DNA of 64,000 nt from Pseudomonas sp. PH1b. Lineage in GTDB: Bacteria; Pseudomonadota; Gammaproteobacteria; Pseudomonadales; Pseudomonadaceae. The stretch's first letter is position 1, and each line of letters starts with the position of its first letter. The DNA is taken from positions 45,682 to 109,681 of the forward strand of contig NZ_AYMU01000022.1 of assembly GCF_000633395.1 (NCBI RefSeq), written 5' to 3'. Shown here one piece after another: positions 25,979 through 34,654 of this stretch. A program made the translations under genes and the position numbers. The notes below the pieces were generated by a model. That model made no database searches, was not told the DNA's origin, and saw only the letters and a list, made by a program, of their open reading frames with translations.

Positions 25979-26203
25979 ATGGTGATTGTGCTGATCCTGT
26001 CAGGGCTGGCACTTAGGGTGGCGATGCAGTTCGCGATTGTCTGCGTGGCCCTGAAGCATTGCTTGGGCAATGCCATCCTCAGCCTGTTCATTCCCTTCTA
26101 GGTGTACGCCTACGCCAGGAAAGCCCCGCAAGCCCGGCCCTTTCTCTGGGGCTGGTACCTGGGCATAGGGTTACTGGTCGCGGGGGTTCAGGCCTCCGCC
26201 TAG
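25979..26203 (+). pseudogene. Small membrane-protein gene interrupted by an in-frame TAG
   Basis: A 74-codon frame starts at ATG, is interrupted by TAG at 26099-26101 (codon 41), and continues in the same frame to a TAG at 26201-26203. Both halves are strongly hydrophobic: before the stop LILSGLALRVAMQFAIVCVA, after it FLWGWYLGIGLLVAGVQAS. The joint reads ...LFIPF-stop-VYAYARKAPQARP, as expected if a Tyr codon (TAC/TAT) mutated to TAG by one base. Two transmembrane segments are predicted if whole. A recent nonsense mutation is the simplest reading; amber readthrough cannot be excluded. Confidence 0.68.
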
Positions 26204-26240
26204 GGAGCGCGCCACAGGCGGATTCCGCCAGGCACCACGC

Positions 26241-26268
26241 AAAAGCCCCGAATCTTCGGGGCTTTTTT
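26241..26268. terminator. Rho-independent terminator between convergent genes
   Basis: AAAAGCCCCGAA and TTCGGGGCTTTTTT pair into a stable hairpin with a T6 run on the plus strand and T4 on the minus. It lies after the amber-split gene and 20 bp beyond the stop of the convergent exported protein, so it can serve both strands. Confidence 0.9.
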
Positions 26269-26287
26269 CATCAGGCCTGGCTGCAGC

Positions 26288-26962
26288 TCATTGGTTGGCC
26301 GCCATCTGCCCCGCGTCGCCCTGGCTCACCAGGGCCTTGAGCGATGCGTCGAACTGCTTCAGGGCATCGACCTGCAACTCGGTCTGCTGGTTGATCTGCG
26401 CGGCGATCTCCGGCGCCGCCTTGCCCCGTACCCAGACCGACGGCAGTTCCTTGGTCTGGATCCCGGCGGCCTGGCCGATGTACTGCAGGTTGGCGTCATA
26501 GAACTTGGCGATGAAGCGCGCCTCGACCTTGCTGTTGCGCTTGGTCACCAGTTGGTTGTAGGTGTCGAGCATCACCACCACATCGGGGTGGGCCTGGACC
26601 ACCGCGTCAAGGCTGTCATAGACAGTCACCGAGCCGAAATGCTGCTGCAACGAAGCCAGCAGCCAGTCGATTGCCCGCTTCGGGTCCGAGCTGTTGACGA
26701 AGGCTTGGCTGATGCGCGGATCGAGGCCGGCATTCTTCGCCCCGTTGAGCGCCACCGAATGGTAGTGCTCCAGGTATTGCAGGGTGCTGATGGTGTTTTC
26801 GCTGTACAGCACGCCTACCGACTGCGCGTGTTGCAGGTCGGCGCTGCTGTCGGCCATGGGCAGGAAGTGGCAGGAGGCGTCGTCAGTGGCGAGGGTCGCC
26901 GCAGAAGCCCCGGTTGCCGCGATCAAAAGCACCACAAGGGTCACTAGAGTCGAGATTTTCAT
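26288..26962 (-). CDS. Exported protein of unknown function
   Basis: Encodes 224 residues with a Sec signal (ISTLVTLVVLLIAATGASAA). The mature part is soluble and mostly helical: STLQYLEHYHSVALNGAKNA, then SDPKRAIDWLLASLQQHFGS and a nucleotide-loop-free middle, VVVMLDTYNQLVTKRNSKVE. I do not recognise the family. A periplasmic location is indicated; the single Cys near the mature N-terminus is not in lipobox position. Single gene, convergent with the amber-split gene across a shared terminator. Confidence 0.8.
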   Translation of the reverse strand: MKISTLVTLVVLLIAATGASAATLATDDASCHFLPMADSSADLQHAQSVGVLYSENTISTLQYLEHYHSVALNGAKNAGLDPRISQAFVNSSDPKRAIDWLLASLQQHFGSVTVYDSLDAVVQAHPDVVVMLDTYNQLVTKRNSKVEARFIAKFYDANLQYIGQAAGIQTKELPSVWVRGKAAPEIAAQINQQTELQVDALKQFDASLKALVSQGDAGQMAANQ

Positions 26963-27208
26963 CGGGTGTTTCCTTCTGCAGCAAGCACGGTGTAAGCGCT
27001 ATCTTCCTCCTTTGCCGGAAAAACGGAACCTGCACTTTTTGATGATAACTATCGATTGCAGCAATGGTTGACAATGGGCACCGATGCGCCTCGAAGGCGC
27101 TGGCCTGCGCCGTTCGCGCCCTTCGATAAAGCCGTCAATTTCTGGCATACAGCTCGCCCTCGCCCCGATAGAATCAAGCCCCCTTTTTCTGCAAGACGAG
27201 TCCGGACC

Positions 27209-27850
27209 ATGGATGCTCACTCGATACTGACCTACACCCTGGTGGCAGCCATCGCCATCGCCAGCCCCGGCCCGGCGACCCTGGTGGCGCTGCACAACAG
27301 CGTGGCCTACGGCGCCAAGTCCACTATCTGGTCATCCCTGGGCAATATCAGCGGGCTGTTCTGCATGTCTGCCGCGGCCATGCTCGGCCTCGGGGCGCTG
27401 ATTGCCAGTTCCGAATGGATTTTCAACGCGGTGAAGATCATCGGTGCCGGCTACCTGTTCTACCTCGGTGCCAAGCAGCTGTTCAGCAAGAGCCAACTGC
27501 TGAGCGAAGCCAGCGCAGACAGCACCCAGGTTGGCAAGCCGCCGCGCCTGAAGCTGTTCAAGTCGGCCTTCCTGACCGCCGCCACCAACCCCAAGGCAAC
27601 CATCTTCTTCACCGCCCTGTTCCCCCAGTTCATCGACCAGCACGCCGCGCTGCTGCCACAGTTCTTCATCCTGACCCTGATCTTCATGGCGCTGTCGCTG
27701 ACCTCCCTCAGCGTCTACGCGGTGCTGGCCTCCCGGGCCAAGGGCGTGCTGACCCGGCCAGCCCTGTCCAAGTGGGTCAACCGGGTGGTGGGTTCCACCT
27801 TTATCTTCTTCGGCACCACCATCCTGGCCATGCGCCGGCAAACGGCCTGA
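27209..27850 (+). CDS. LysE/RhtB family exporter
   Basis: Encodes 213 residues with six hydrophobic segments. The signature IAIASPGPATLVALHNSVAYG (residues 16-36) gives the invariant PGP; the second cluster is FKSAFLTAATNPKATIFFTA, with the family's NPK. It exports an amino acid or derivative. The start ATGGATGC is chosen because the hydrophobic N-terminus begins there; upstream codons belong to no family sequence. The next gene begins 12 bp after, suggesting co-transcription. Confidence 0.9.
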   Translation: MDAHSILTYTLVAAIAIASPGPATLVALHNSVAYGAKSTIWSSLGNISGLFCMSAAAMLGLGALIASSEWIFNAVKIIGAGYLFYLGAKQLFSKSQLLSEASADSTQVGKPPRLKLFKSAFLTAATNPKATIFFTALFPQFIDQHAALLPQFFILTLIFMALSLTSLSVYAVLASRAKGVLTRPALSKWVNRVVGSTFIFFGTTILAMRRQTA

Positions 27851-27862
27851 ACCTCAGATGCG

Positions 27863-28348
27863 ATGCAAATAGATCTGCTCAAGGAATCGCTGCTGGGCCA
27901 CTGGGAAATCGCTGCCGGCGTGCTGCAATGCGAATTGCAGTTCGGCAGCCGCCTGGTCTACGTCCAGCACCCCAGCAACGAACCGCCCCAGCGCCGGCTC
28001 GCGGTCGCGCAGCACGGGGTGCAGGGCGCCTGGGACGACATCCCCCAGGCCCTGGCCTTTGCCGAGCGCCTGTGCGTGCCCGGCATACGCAAGGTCTGGC
28101 AGCTGTATGCCCAAGGCCTTCTGTCGTGCCCGCCACTGGAGGTCTATTCGATTCACTTCGAGATCAACAGCCCTGACCCGTCCTACACCATTTCCCAGAA
28201 CCCGGATTTCGACTGGGAGGCCAGCCTGATGGTGGAAGACGAGCTGGGACAGGCGCACCGTCTGTCTCTGGCCGAATACGAACCTGAGGAAGACTTCTGG
28301 CTGAGCGTACGGCGCCTGGGCCCCGGCCAATTCCAGAGCGATACCTGA
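27863..28348 (+). CDS. Unknown 161-residue cytoplasmic protein
   Basis: Not recognised. A soluble acidic protein beginning MQIDLLKESLLGHWEIAAGV, with a beta-rich middle (FGSRLVYVQHPSNEPPQRRL) and an acidic tail, EYEPEEDFWLSVRRLGPG. No signal peptide or membrane segment. It starts 12 bp after the LysE-type gene, so the two may be co-transcribed, and it ends exactly where the convergent DUF1289 gene ends. Confidence 0.75.
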   Translation: MQIDLLKESLLGHWEIAAGVLQCELQFGSRLVYVQHPSNEPPQRRLAVAQHGVQGAWDDIPQALAFAERLCVPGIRKVWQLYAQGLLSCPPLEVYSIHFEINSPDPSYTISQNPDFDWEASLMVEDELGQAHRLSLAEYEPEEDFWLSVRRLGPGQFQSDT

Positions 28349-28531
28349 TCAGCCCTTGTTTTTCTGCAAGGCCTTGAGCCGGGTGCTGGCCCGCTGCACG
28401 GCGGCCATCTTTTCCGGGCGCTTCATGCGCTTCCATTTGCGGATGTCGTCCTTGCTGCGCCCGCAACTCAGGCACAGGTCGCCACTGAGCCGGCACAGGG
28501 CGATGCAGGGGTTGTCGATTTCCTTGGCCAT
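28349..28531 (-). CDS. DUF1289 small cysteine-rich protein
   Basis: Encodes 60 residues with the DUF1289 pattern: NPCIALCRLSGDLCLSCGRS (four Cys, probably a metal site), then DDIRKWKRMKRPEKMAAVQR. These Fe-S-like small proteins are widespread in proteobacteria and sit next to varied genes. The product is basic and cytoplasmic. It begins 3 bp after the stop of the upstream gene on the same strand, so the two are an operon. Confidence 0.93.
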   Translation of the reverse strand: MAKEIDNPCIALCRLSGDLCLSCGRSKDDIRKWKRMKRPEKMAAVQRASTRLKALQKNKG

Positions 28532-28534
28532 CGC

Positions 28535-28906
28535 TCAACCCCGGCCCGGGCGCAGACGCTTCAGGCGCTGCGCCCAATCGCCAGCATTGATCCGCCGGCA
28601 CTGCTCTTCGCTGTCGAAGAACACACGGGTTTCCAGGGAGTCGAGGTGAACATCGGCCTCCTCCAGGGCCCGGGCCGTCAGTTCGAGCATCCGCGCGCCC
28701 TGCCCGGCCGCCAGCGCCTGCTCCTTGTGGGCCTGGGTGTCGAAGACCCAGACCACCACCAGGCTCGCCGCAAAGGCGGCGTAGTCCACTTCGTGGGTCA
28801 ACCAGGAAAAACCGACGATTTCGGCCTTGGCCGCTTCGCAGGCCTCGGTCAGGGTGGCGGCCAGCAGGCGCTCCGTGGCCGCCTGCTGGCGTTTGTTGAA
28901 TGGCAT
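28535..28906 (-). CDS. Unknown 123-residue protein, co-transcribed with DUF1289 gene
   Basis: Begins at MPFNKRQQAATERLLAATLT. No family recognised. Two helical stretches flank a strand-rich core (EVDYAAFAASLVVVWVFDTQ), with later LDSLETRVFFDSEEQCRRIN. Soluble and basic at the C-terminus. It is coupled to the following DUF1289 gene by a 3-bp gap. The upstream in-frame TTG/GTG region lacks a ribosome site, so this ATG is used. Confidence 0.75.
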   Translation of the reverse strand: MPFNKRQQAATERLLAATLTEACEAAKAEIVGFSWLTHEVDYAAFAASLVVVWVFDTQAHKEQALAAGQGARMLELTARALEEADVHLDSLETRVFFDSEEQCRRINAGDWAQRLKRLRPGRG

Positions 28907-29020
28907 GACAAGCCTTGAGTCGCAGCTAAAAGGCCGCACACCATACCTCAAGCCACTCGCCCGCGGCGGCGCTTTGCGGCTAGGCTAGTGCGCTCCTGCC
29001 CGCTTCAAGGAAGAACGCAC

Positions 29021-30901
29021 ATGCAAAAGACCTCCTTCGCGCTGCTTGTGGCAGCGCTCCAGCTCGCCAGTGCCAGTGCCCTGGCGGCCACGCCGCCGGT
29101 GGCCGACGCCATCTGGTTCAACGGCCCGATCATCACCATCGACGACCGCCAGCCCAACGCCCAGGCGGTGGCGGTGAAGGACGGCAAGATCCTCGCCGTC
29201 GGTGACCGCCAGCAGGTTCTCAAGAACCAGGGGCCGGCCACGCGCATGCTCGACCTCAAGGGCTCGACCCTGCTGCCGGGGTTCATCGACCCCCACGGGC
29301 ATGTGTCGATGGTAGGTTTCCAGGCCGCCAGCGCCAACCTGCTGCCTCCGCCGGACGGTGCCAACAGCAACATCCCCGAGCTCCAGCAGACCCTGCGCAG
29401 CTTCGAGCAGCAGTCGCCGATTCCGGCGCAGTTCGGCGTGCTGTTCGGTTTTGGCTACGACGACTCCCAGCTCCAGGAACAGCGCCACCCCACCAAGGCT
29501 GACCTGGACGCTGTGAACAAGGACATGCCGATCGCCATCGTCCACCAGTCCTCGCACCTGGGGGTGCTCAACAGCAAGGCCCTGGAGCTGGCGGGGATCA
29601 ACGCGTCGACGCCCAACCCGGATGGCGGGGTGATCCGGCGGGTCGAGGGCAGCCAGGAACCCAACGGGGTGCTGGAGGAAAATGCCTTCTTCATGGCCCT
29701 GGTGAAGATCTTCCCCAAGCTGACCGCCGACCAGGCCGTGGACATGCTCAGCGCCGGACAGAAGCTGTACATCAGCTATGGCTACACCACCCTGCAGGAC
29801 GGCCGCTCCTCCCCGGACCAGGTGCGCACTGCAATCAAGGCCGCCAGCGACGGCAAGCTGCTGGCGGACATCGTCTCCTACCCCGACATCCTCACCCAGG
29901 GCACCAAGGAACTGCTGGTTGCGCCCTGGTATCACCCGACCAACCAGCCAGTGGTCTATGACCGGCACTTTCGCATCGGCGGGGTCAAGCTGACCCTCGA
30001 CGGCTCGCCCCAGGGCAAGACCGCCTGGCTCAGCCAGCCCTACTTCAAGCCGCCCCAGGGCCAGGACGCCAGCTATGCCGGCTACGGCGTGGTCAAGGAC
30101 GACGAAGCGCTGGCGATCTACAAGGAGGCCTTGGCCAACCGCTGGCAGATCCTTTCCCACACCAACGGCGACCGCGCCATCGAGCAGTTGCTGACCTCCA
30201 TCAAAGCCGCGGAAAAAGCCTACCCCGGGGTCGATGTGCGCCCGGTGATGATCCACGGCCAGACCCTGCGCCAGGATCAGGTGGCCGAGCTCAAGCAACT
30301 GAAGATCTTCCCGTCGCTGTTCCCCATGCACACCTACTACTGGGGCGACTGGCACCGGCAATCGGTGCTCGGCCCCGAGCGTGCCGAGAACATCTCGCCC
30401 ACCCAGTGGGTGCTCAAGGAGGGCCTGAAGTTCACCACTCACCACGATGCCCCGGTAGCCCTGCCGGACTCGATGCGAGTGCTGGCGGCCACGGTCAACC
30501 GCACCACCCGCAGCGGCTACGTGCTGGGGCCGGACCAGCGGGTGACACCGCTGCAGGCGCTGAAGGCCATGACCCTGTGGTCGGCCTACCAGCACTTCGA
30601 GGAAGACCGCAAAGGCTCCATCACCCCGGGCAAGCTGGCGGACTTCGTGGTGCTTTCGGCCAACCCGCTGACCGTGGCGCCCGCGACCCTGAACGAAATC
30701 CAGGTGCTCAAGACCGTCAAGGAGGGCCGGGTGATCTACGAACGCCCGGCCAAGCTGGCGCTGCTGCCGCCGCCGTTCGGCATGCATGGCGACCCCTCCC
30801 TGCCGGCGCCTGCGGGCATCAAGGCAGTGGCCCAGGGCGACGGTGACCTGGGCCCGGCGCTGGATGTGATCTACGACAAACTGACCCCGGCCCACCCCTG
30901 A
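29021..30901 (+). CDS. Periplasmic amidohydrolase (YtcJ-like)
   Basis: Encodes 626 residues with a signal peptide (SFALLVAALQLASASALAAT). The amidohydrolase metal site starts with GFIDPHGHVSMVG, and WQILSHTNGDRAIEQLL, PVMIHGQTLRQDQVAEL and FTTHHDAPVALPDSM follow, as in the YtcJ-type subgroup of the amidohydrolase superfamily. Expected reaction: metal-dependent hydrolysis of an amide or related bond; the natural substrate is not predictable. AAGGAAG lies 8-14 bp upstream of the ATG. Monocistronic. Confidence 0.87.
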   Translation: MQKTSFALLVAALQLASASALAATPPVADAIWFNGPIITIDDRQPNAQAVAVKDGKILAVGDRQQVLKNQGPATRMLDLKGSTLLPGFIDPHGHVSMVGFQAASANLLPPPDGANSNIPELQQTLRSFEQQSPIPAQFGVLFGFGYDDSQLQEQRHPTKADLDAVNKDMPIAIVHQSSHLGVLNSKALELAGINASTPNPDGGVIRRVEGSQEPNGVLEENAFFMALVKIFPKLTADQAVDMLSAGQKLYISYGYTTLQDGRSSPDQVRTAIKAASDGKLLADIVSYPDILTQGTKELLVAPWYHPTNQPVVYDRHFRIGGVKLTLDGSPQGKTAWLSQPYFKPPQGQDASYAGYGVVKDDEALAIYKEALANRWQILSHTNGDRAIEQLLTSIKAAEKAYPGVDVRPVMIHGQTLRQDQVAELKQLKIFPSLFPMHTYYWGDWHRQSVLGPERAENISPTQWVLKEGLKFTTHHDAPVALPDSMRVLAATVNRTTRSGYVLGPDQRVTPLQALKAMTLWSAYQHFEEDRKGSITPGKLADFVVLSANPLTVAPATLNEIQVLKTVKEGRVIYERPAKLALLPPPFGMHGDPSLPAPAGIKAVAQGDGDLGPALDVIYDKLTPAHP

Positions 30902-30912
30902 GCCGCCACTGA

Positions 30913-30945
30913 AAACGCCGCTTCCCGATGCCGGGAAAGCGGCGT
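30913..30945. terminator. Hairpin after the amidohydrolase gene
   Basis: AACGCCGCTT and its near-complement AAGCGGCGTT flank a second small stem (CCCG...CGGG), forming a strong hairpin 12 bp after the stop codon. Only a short GT-rich tail follows, so termination is likely but not canonical. Confidence 0.6.
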
Positions 30946-31115
30946 TGTCCTACCCGCCGGAACTGCGTCCCGAGCGCCGTTCTTGCGCCACAATCAAAGC
31001 GCTGTGCGGCGCGGGAGCCTGCTCCCGCTCAATCGGCCGGTGCTCTGGGGCGCAGCGCTCAAAATGACCGCTGCGCACAACCGCGACAGCCGCCCTCCTC
31101 GCAGCCGCCAGTTGC

Positions 31116-32687
31116 TTAGATCTTGCTGCCCAACGCCGCCGCCAGCACCCCGTCATGACTGTAGATATCCGGCGCATACAACAGCTGCCCATGGCTGTCG
31201 GCCTGCACCGTCCAGTAGCTCAGCAGGATCGGCACCGGCTTGGCCAGGCGGAACTCATGGGTCAGGCCGGTGGCCAGCAGATCATTGGTACGCAGCCGCT
31301 CCGCCGGGGTCAGCAGCCAGTCCCGCAGCTGCAACGCCTGCTCGACCCGCACGCAACCGGAGCTGAAGGCCCGCGGCCCCTTGCTGAACAACGCCTGGCT
31401 CGGCGTGTCGTGCAGGTACACCGAGAACGGATTGGGAAAACGGATGGCGATGCGGCCCAGGGGGTTGCGCGGCCCCGCACCCTGGCGCAGGAGGATATTG
31501 CCCGGGCGGTCCCAATCGATGTCCTCGGGGGCCAGGGGCTGGCCGTTGGCGTCCAGCACCTGCAGGTTCTGGCGGTTGAGAAAGCCCTGGTCACGGCGGA
31601 TTTCCGGCAGCTTGTCCTCCTTGAGGATGGTCGGCGGCACGGTCCAGGTCGGGTTCAGGGTCAGGCGCGTGACCTGGGATTTCAGCAACGGCGTCTGGCG
31701 CTCGGCGCGGCCGACCTGGGTGCGGGTCTGCCAGACCACGGCGTCATGCTGGTAGAAGGTCAACTGCGCCGCAGCGACGTTGACCAGCACCAGGTTCGGC
31801 TCGAAATCCTGGGCCAGCCAGCGCAGGCGCTCGAGGTTGACCCGCAACTGCTCGCGGCGCTGGGCCGGGCTGATGTTCATCTCCTTCAAGGTGCCCGCGC
31901 CGACCACACCGTCGGCCTGCAGCGAGTGACTGAGCTGGAAGTGCTTCACCGCACTCACCAGGTCGCCACTGTAGGCATTGTCCGGGTTGACCGCCGGGCT
32001 CTGCAGGTAACCTCCGTGGTAGAGACGCTCGGCCAGTTCCGGCACGCGCTTGTCCTGCATGTCCGGGCGCAGCAGGGGCCCACTCCCTACCGCCTGCCAC
32101 TGGGGCAATGGCTGCTGGCGTTGCTGGGCATAGGCCTGGCGCAGGTTGTGGTACTGGGCAAGCTGGGGACGCGCCCGCTCAAAGGCCCCGGCGATGTTTT
32201 CAAGCCCCGGCACCGCGATCGCCAGCAAGGTTGCCTGGCGATCCTCCGGCAGCGGCTGGGCTCGCCACACGGGCTCGAAGCGGGTTTGTGAGAGGCGCCC
32301 GTAATGCAGGTCCTGCAGGGCTTTCAGGTACTGGTGGCTGATATCGATATCGGCGCACAGGCCATCCCCTGCCGGGGTGCTTGCCGGCAAGTGGTAATGC
32401 CCCGGGTCCAGGCCGTCATCGACCAGTTGCGCCAACTGCGCCTGCAAGCTGGCCAGGCGCCCGTCGACGGCCCAGGCTGGCTGCTCGCCATGCTGGCGAT
32501 AGAACGCCTGCAACTGCTGCTGGGTGGACGGGTCCAGGCGCGGAGCCAGGGCCGGACACGCCTGGGCCAGTTGGCTCAATGCCAACTGCAAGGGGCTCGC
32601 CGACTGCAAGGGCGGCTCTTCGGCCAGCGCGACCAGTGGCGCAGCGAGCAGGCACAGGCTCAAGTAACATGCGTGTTTTTTGAACAA
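31116..32687 (-). CDS. L,D-transpeptidase, YcbB/LdtD-like
   Basis: Encodes 523 residues from a TTG start with GGAG 8 bp upstream, which places the signal peptide (LSLCLLAAPLVALAEE) at the N-terminus; no in-frame ATG does this. Order of domains: scaffold helices, a PG_binding-type repeat (HFQLSHSLQADGVVGAGTLK), then a YkuD catalytic domain with HDTPSQALFS and FSSGCVRVEQAL (Cys nucleophile). These enzymes make 3-3 peptidoglycan cross-links in the periplasm. Divergent from another L,D-transpeptidase across 153 bp. Confidence 0.9.
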   Translation of the reverse strand: MFKKHACYLSLCLLAAPLVALAEEPPLQSASPLQLALSQLAQACPALAPRLDPSTQQQLQAFYRQHGEQPAWAVDGRLASLQAQLAQLVDDGLDPGHYHLPASTPAGDGLCADIDISHQYLKALQDLHYGRLSQTRFEPVWRAQPLPEDRQATLLAIAVPGLENIAGAFERARPQLAQYHNLRQAYAQQRQQPLPQWQAVGSGPLLRPDMQDKRVPELAERLYHGGYLQSPAVNPDNAYSGDLVSAVKHFQLSHSLQADGVVGAGTLKEMNISPAQRREQLRVNLERLRWLAQDFEPNLVLVNVAAAQLTFYQHDAVVWQTRTQVGRAERQTPLLKSQVTRLTLNPTWTVPPTILKEDKLPEIRRDQGFLNRQNLQVLDANGQPLAPEDIDWDRPGNILLRQGAGPRNPLGRIAIRFPNPFSVYLHDTPSQALFSKGPRAFSSGCVRVEQALQLRDWLLTPAERLRTNDLLATGLTHEFRLAKPVPILLSYWTVQADSHGQLLYAPDIYSHDGVLAAALGSKI

Positions 32688-32840
32688 CTGCTTTACTCCA
32701 ATCCGTGGCCGTCGGTTTGACGGCCAAGCGTTATGGCAGATGCGGAAAACAATCAAGCCTGGGTGATAAACATATAGACCAGACTGCCGGGATAACGACA
32801 GGACGTCAGGAGCTGAAGTGACCATGGGGATGCTTTATAC

Positions 32841-33566
32841 ATGTTGACCTTCTTGTGCCGATTCTGCCTGGCGGCCCTTGCCCTGGGCGCCATTTGCAGT
32901 CCTTCCTTCGCCGCCAGCAAACCCCACCCTGCCACCAGCCCCGCGCTGTACGCCAGCCTCGCCCACGCCGCCCCGGAACTCAATCCCCTGGCCCTGAAAA
33001 GCGCCTTGAACGCCATGCAGTGCGCGGTCAACAGCGGCGCCCGGCAGGCCCGGCACCTGGCGGTGATCGATTACTCGCAACCTTCCACCGCCCGACGCCT
33101 GTGGATCTTCGACCTGCGCAGCAAGAAGCTGGTGCTGCGCGACCTGGTGGCCCACGGGCAGAAGTCCGGGGAAAACTTCGCCACCCAGTTCTCCAACCGC
33201 CTGGGCAGCTACCAGTCCAGCCTGGGCCTGTTCCGCACCCAGGAAAGCTACGAAGGCAGCCACGGCTACTCCTTGCGCATGGACGGCCTGGAGCCCGGCT
33301 TCAACGACCGCGCCCGCGATCGCGACATCGTGATCCATGCCGCCGACTACGTGAACCCGTTGTGGAGCCAACGCCAGGGCCGCATCGGCCGCAGCCAGGG
33401 CTGCCCGGCCGTGCGCCCGCAAGTCGCGCGCCAGGTGATAGACAAGCTCAAGGATGGCCAGTTCATGTTTTCCTGGTACCCGGACCAACGCTGGCTCAAG
33501 TCCTCGCCCTACCTCAACTGCCAACCCCGCCAGGTGGCGAGCATCCTCAATGCCAATGGCGGCTGA
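32841..33566 (+). CDS. Murein L,D-transpeptidase-like protein (YkuD_2 type)
   Basis: Encodes 241 residues with a signal peptide (FCLAALALGAICSPSFAASK). The core has SGENFATQFSNRLGSYQSSL, DIVIHAADYVN (His), and GRIGRSQGCPAVRPQVARQV with the catalytic-type Cys, defining the YkuD_2/L,D-transpeptidase_2-like family. It probably trims or links peptidoglycan in the periplasm. The divergent YcbB-like gene suggests shared control of wall remodelling. Confidence 0.88.
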   Translation: MLTFLCRFCLAALALGAICSPSFAASKPHPATSPALYASLAHAAPELNPLALKSALNAMQCAVNSGARQARHLAVIDYSQPSTARRLWIFDLRSKKLVLRDLVAHGQKSGENFATQFSNRLGSYQSSLGLFRTQESYEGSHGYSLRMDGLEPGFNDRARDRDIVIHAADYVNPLWSQRQGRIGRSQGCPAVRPQVARQVIDKLKDGQFMFSWYPDQRWLKSSPYLNCQPRQVASILNANGG

Positions 33567-33673
33567 CAGGCCGCGCTGACACCCCGGCGCCAGCCCTCTC
33601 GCGGGTTGCATCAAGCGCCGGTGGCGAGATACCGTTACCGGCCTGGAACGCCACCTCGCCCAAGCCGGACGCC

Positions 33674-33991
33674 ATGTCTATACAGCACAGCCTGCTCCTC
33701 CATGATCCCGGACCACGCCCGGCCTACTACCGGGTTGCCGAGCACTTATGGGGCACAGGCTGCAATGTCGATTCCGATGGTGACAGCCGAACTCCCGACG
33801 ATGAGCAGTGGACCGAACTGCCCCTGAGACTGCGCGATGCCAGCGAGCAACGCCTGGACATCGACCCACTGTCCCTGGTGCCCCTGGTACTGATCATCCG
33901 CGCCTCGCAAGCGGCGCTGGCGGAAAAGGCCGCGCACTTCATCCAGTCGGCTGCAGGCGGCACCCTCCAGCACCCCATCAAGGACCGATAA
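33674..33991 (+). CDS. Unknown 105-residue protein
   Basis: Begins at ATGTCTATACAGC and encodes a soluble protein opening with SIQHSLLLHDPGPRPAYYRV. No family recognised. It is acidic in the middle (VDSDGDSRTPDDEQWTELPL) and has an alanine-rich helix near the end. The neighbouring frame is also open but lacks a start with plausible content. It follows the L,D-transpeptidase by 107 bp and precedes the AlkB gene by 54 bp. Confidence 0.6.
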   Translation: MSIQHSLLLHDPGPRPAYYRVAEHLWGTGCNVDSDGDSRTPDDEQWTELPLRLRDASEQRLDIDPLSLVPLVLIIRASQAALAEKAAHFIQSAAGGTLQHPIKDR

Positions 33992-34045
33992 GGATGGGCC
34001 CTGCCCCCTGGCAGCCGCTCACCTTCACACACTGGCAGCGCACCC

Positions 34046-34567
34046 ATGACTCCACCCGAGATCGACTTCATTCCCGACTTCATCGCCGACCCCCACCGGC
34101 TGTTCAGCCAGCTCAAGGACTCTGTGCTGTGGGACGAGCGCATGCGTGCGCGCAAGACCGCAAGCTTCGGCGCGCCCTACGATTATTCGCAGATCACCTA
34201 CCCTGCCGTGCCGATGCCCGAGCTTCTGCAACAGCTGTGCGGGCCCATCGAGCAGCGACTGGGCTTTCGTCCCAACAACTGCCTGCTCAACTGCTACCCC
34301 GACGGCCAATCCTCCATGGGCTTTCATTCCGACGCCAATGAACAGTTGGTGACCGGCACCGGCGTGGTGATCGTTTCCCTGGGGCATGCCCGGACCATGG
34401 TCTTTCGCCACAAGGAAAGCGGCGCGACCTTCGACTACAGCCTGGCCAGCGGCTCCCTGCTGCACATGTCGGACGAACTGCAAAAACACTGGCTGCACGC
34501 CATTCCCAAGGCGCCGGGCGCGGGCGAGCGCATCAGCCTGTCGTTTCGCCAGCTCACCACCTGCTAG
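34046..34567 (+). CDS. AlkB-family 2-oxoglutarate/Fe(II) dioxygenase
   Basis: Encodes 173 residues. The iron triad is visible: His and Asp in MGFHSDANE and His in KHWLHAIPKA; the 2-oxoglutarate Arg is in GERISLSFRQ. The N-terminus lacks the nucleotide-recognition lid of classic AlkB, as in short bacterial AlkB homologues that repair alkylated nucleic acids or modify tRNA. Cytoplasmic. Between an unknown gene and an alpha/beta hydrolase, on the same strand as both. Confidence 0.9.
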   Translation: MTPPEIDFIPDFIADPHRLFSQLKDSVLWDERMRARKTASFGAPYDYSQITYPAVPMPELLQQLCGPIEQRLGFRPNNCLLNCYPDGQSSMGFHSDANEQLVTGTGVVIVSLGHARTMVFRHKESGATFDYSLASGSLLHMSDELQKHWLHAIPKAPGAGERISLSFRQLTTC

Positions 34568-34654
34568 TGCTGGAGTCGGTCAGGATCGGCCCTTGACTCG
34601 AGGGCCATCCCATCGACAATGCCCGGCTGTGCTCACCCGTCATCCCGAGGCCCC

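Noticed and set aside
28985..30895. Minus-strand frame of 636 codons
   Set aside because: Antisense to the amidohydrolase gene, with no ribosome site or recognisable motifs.
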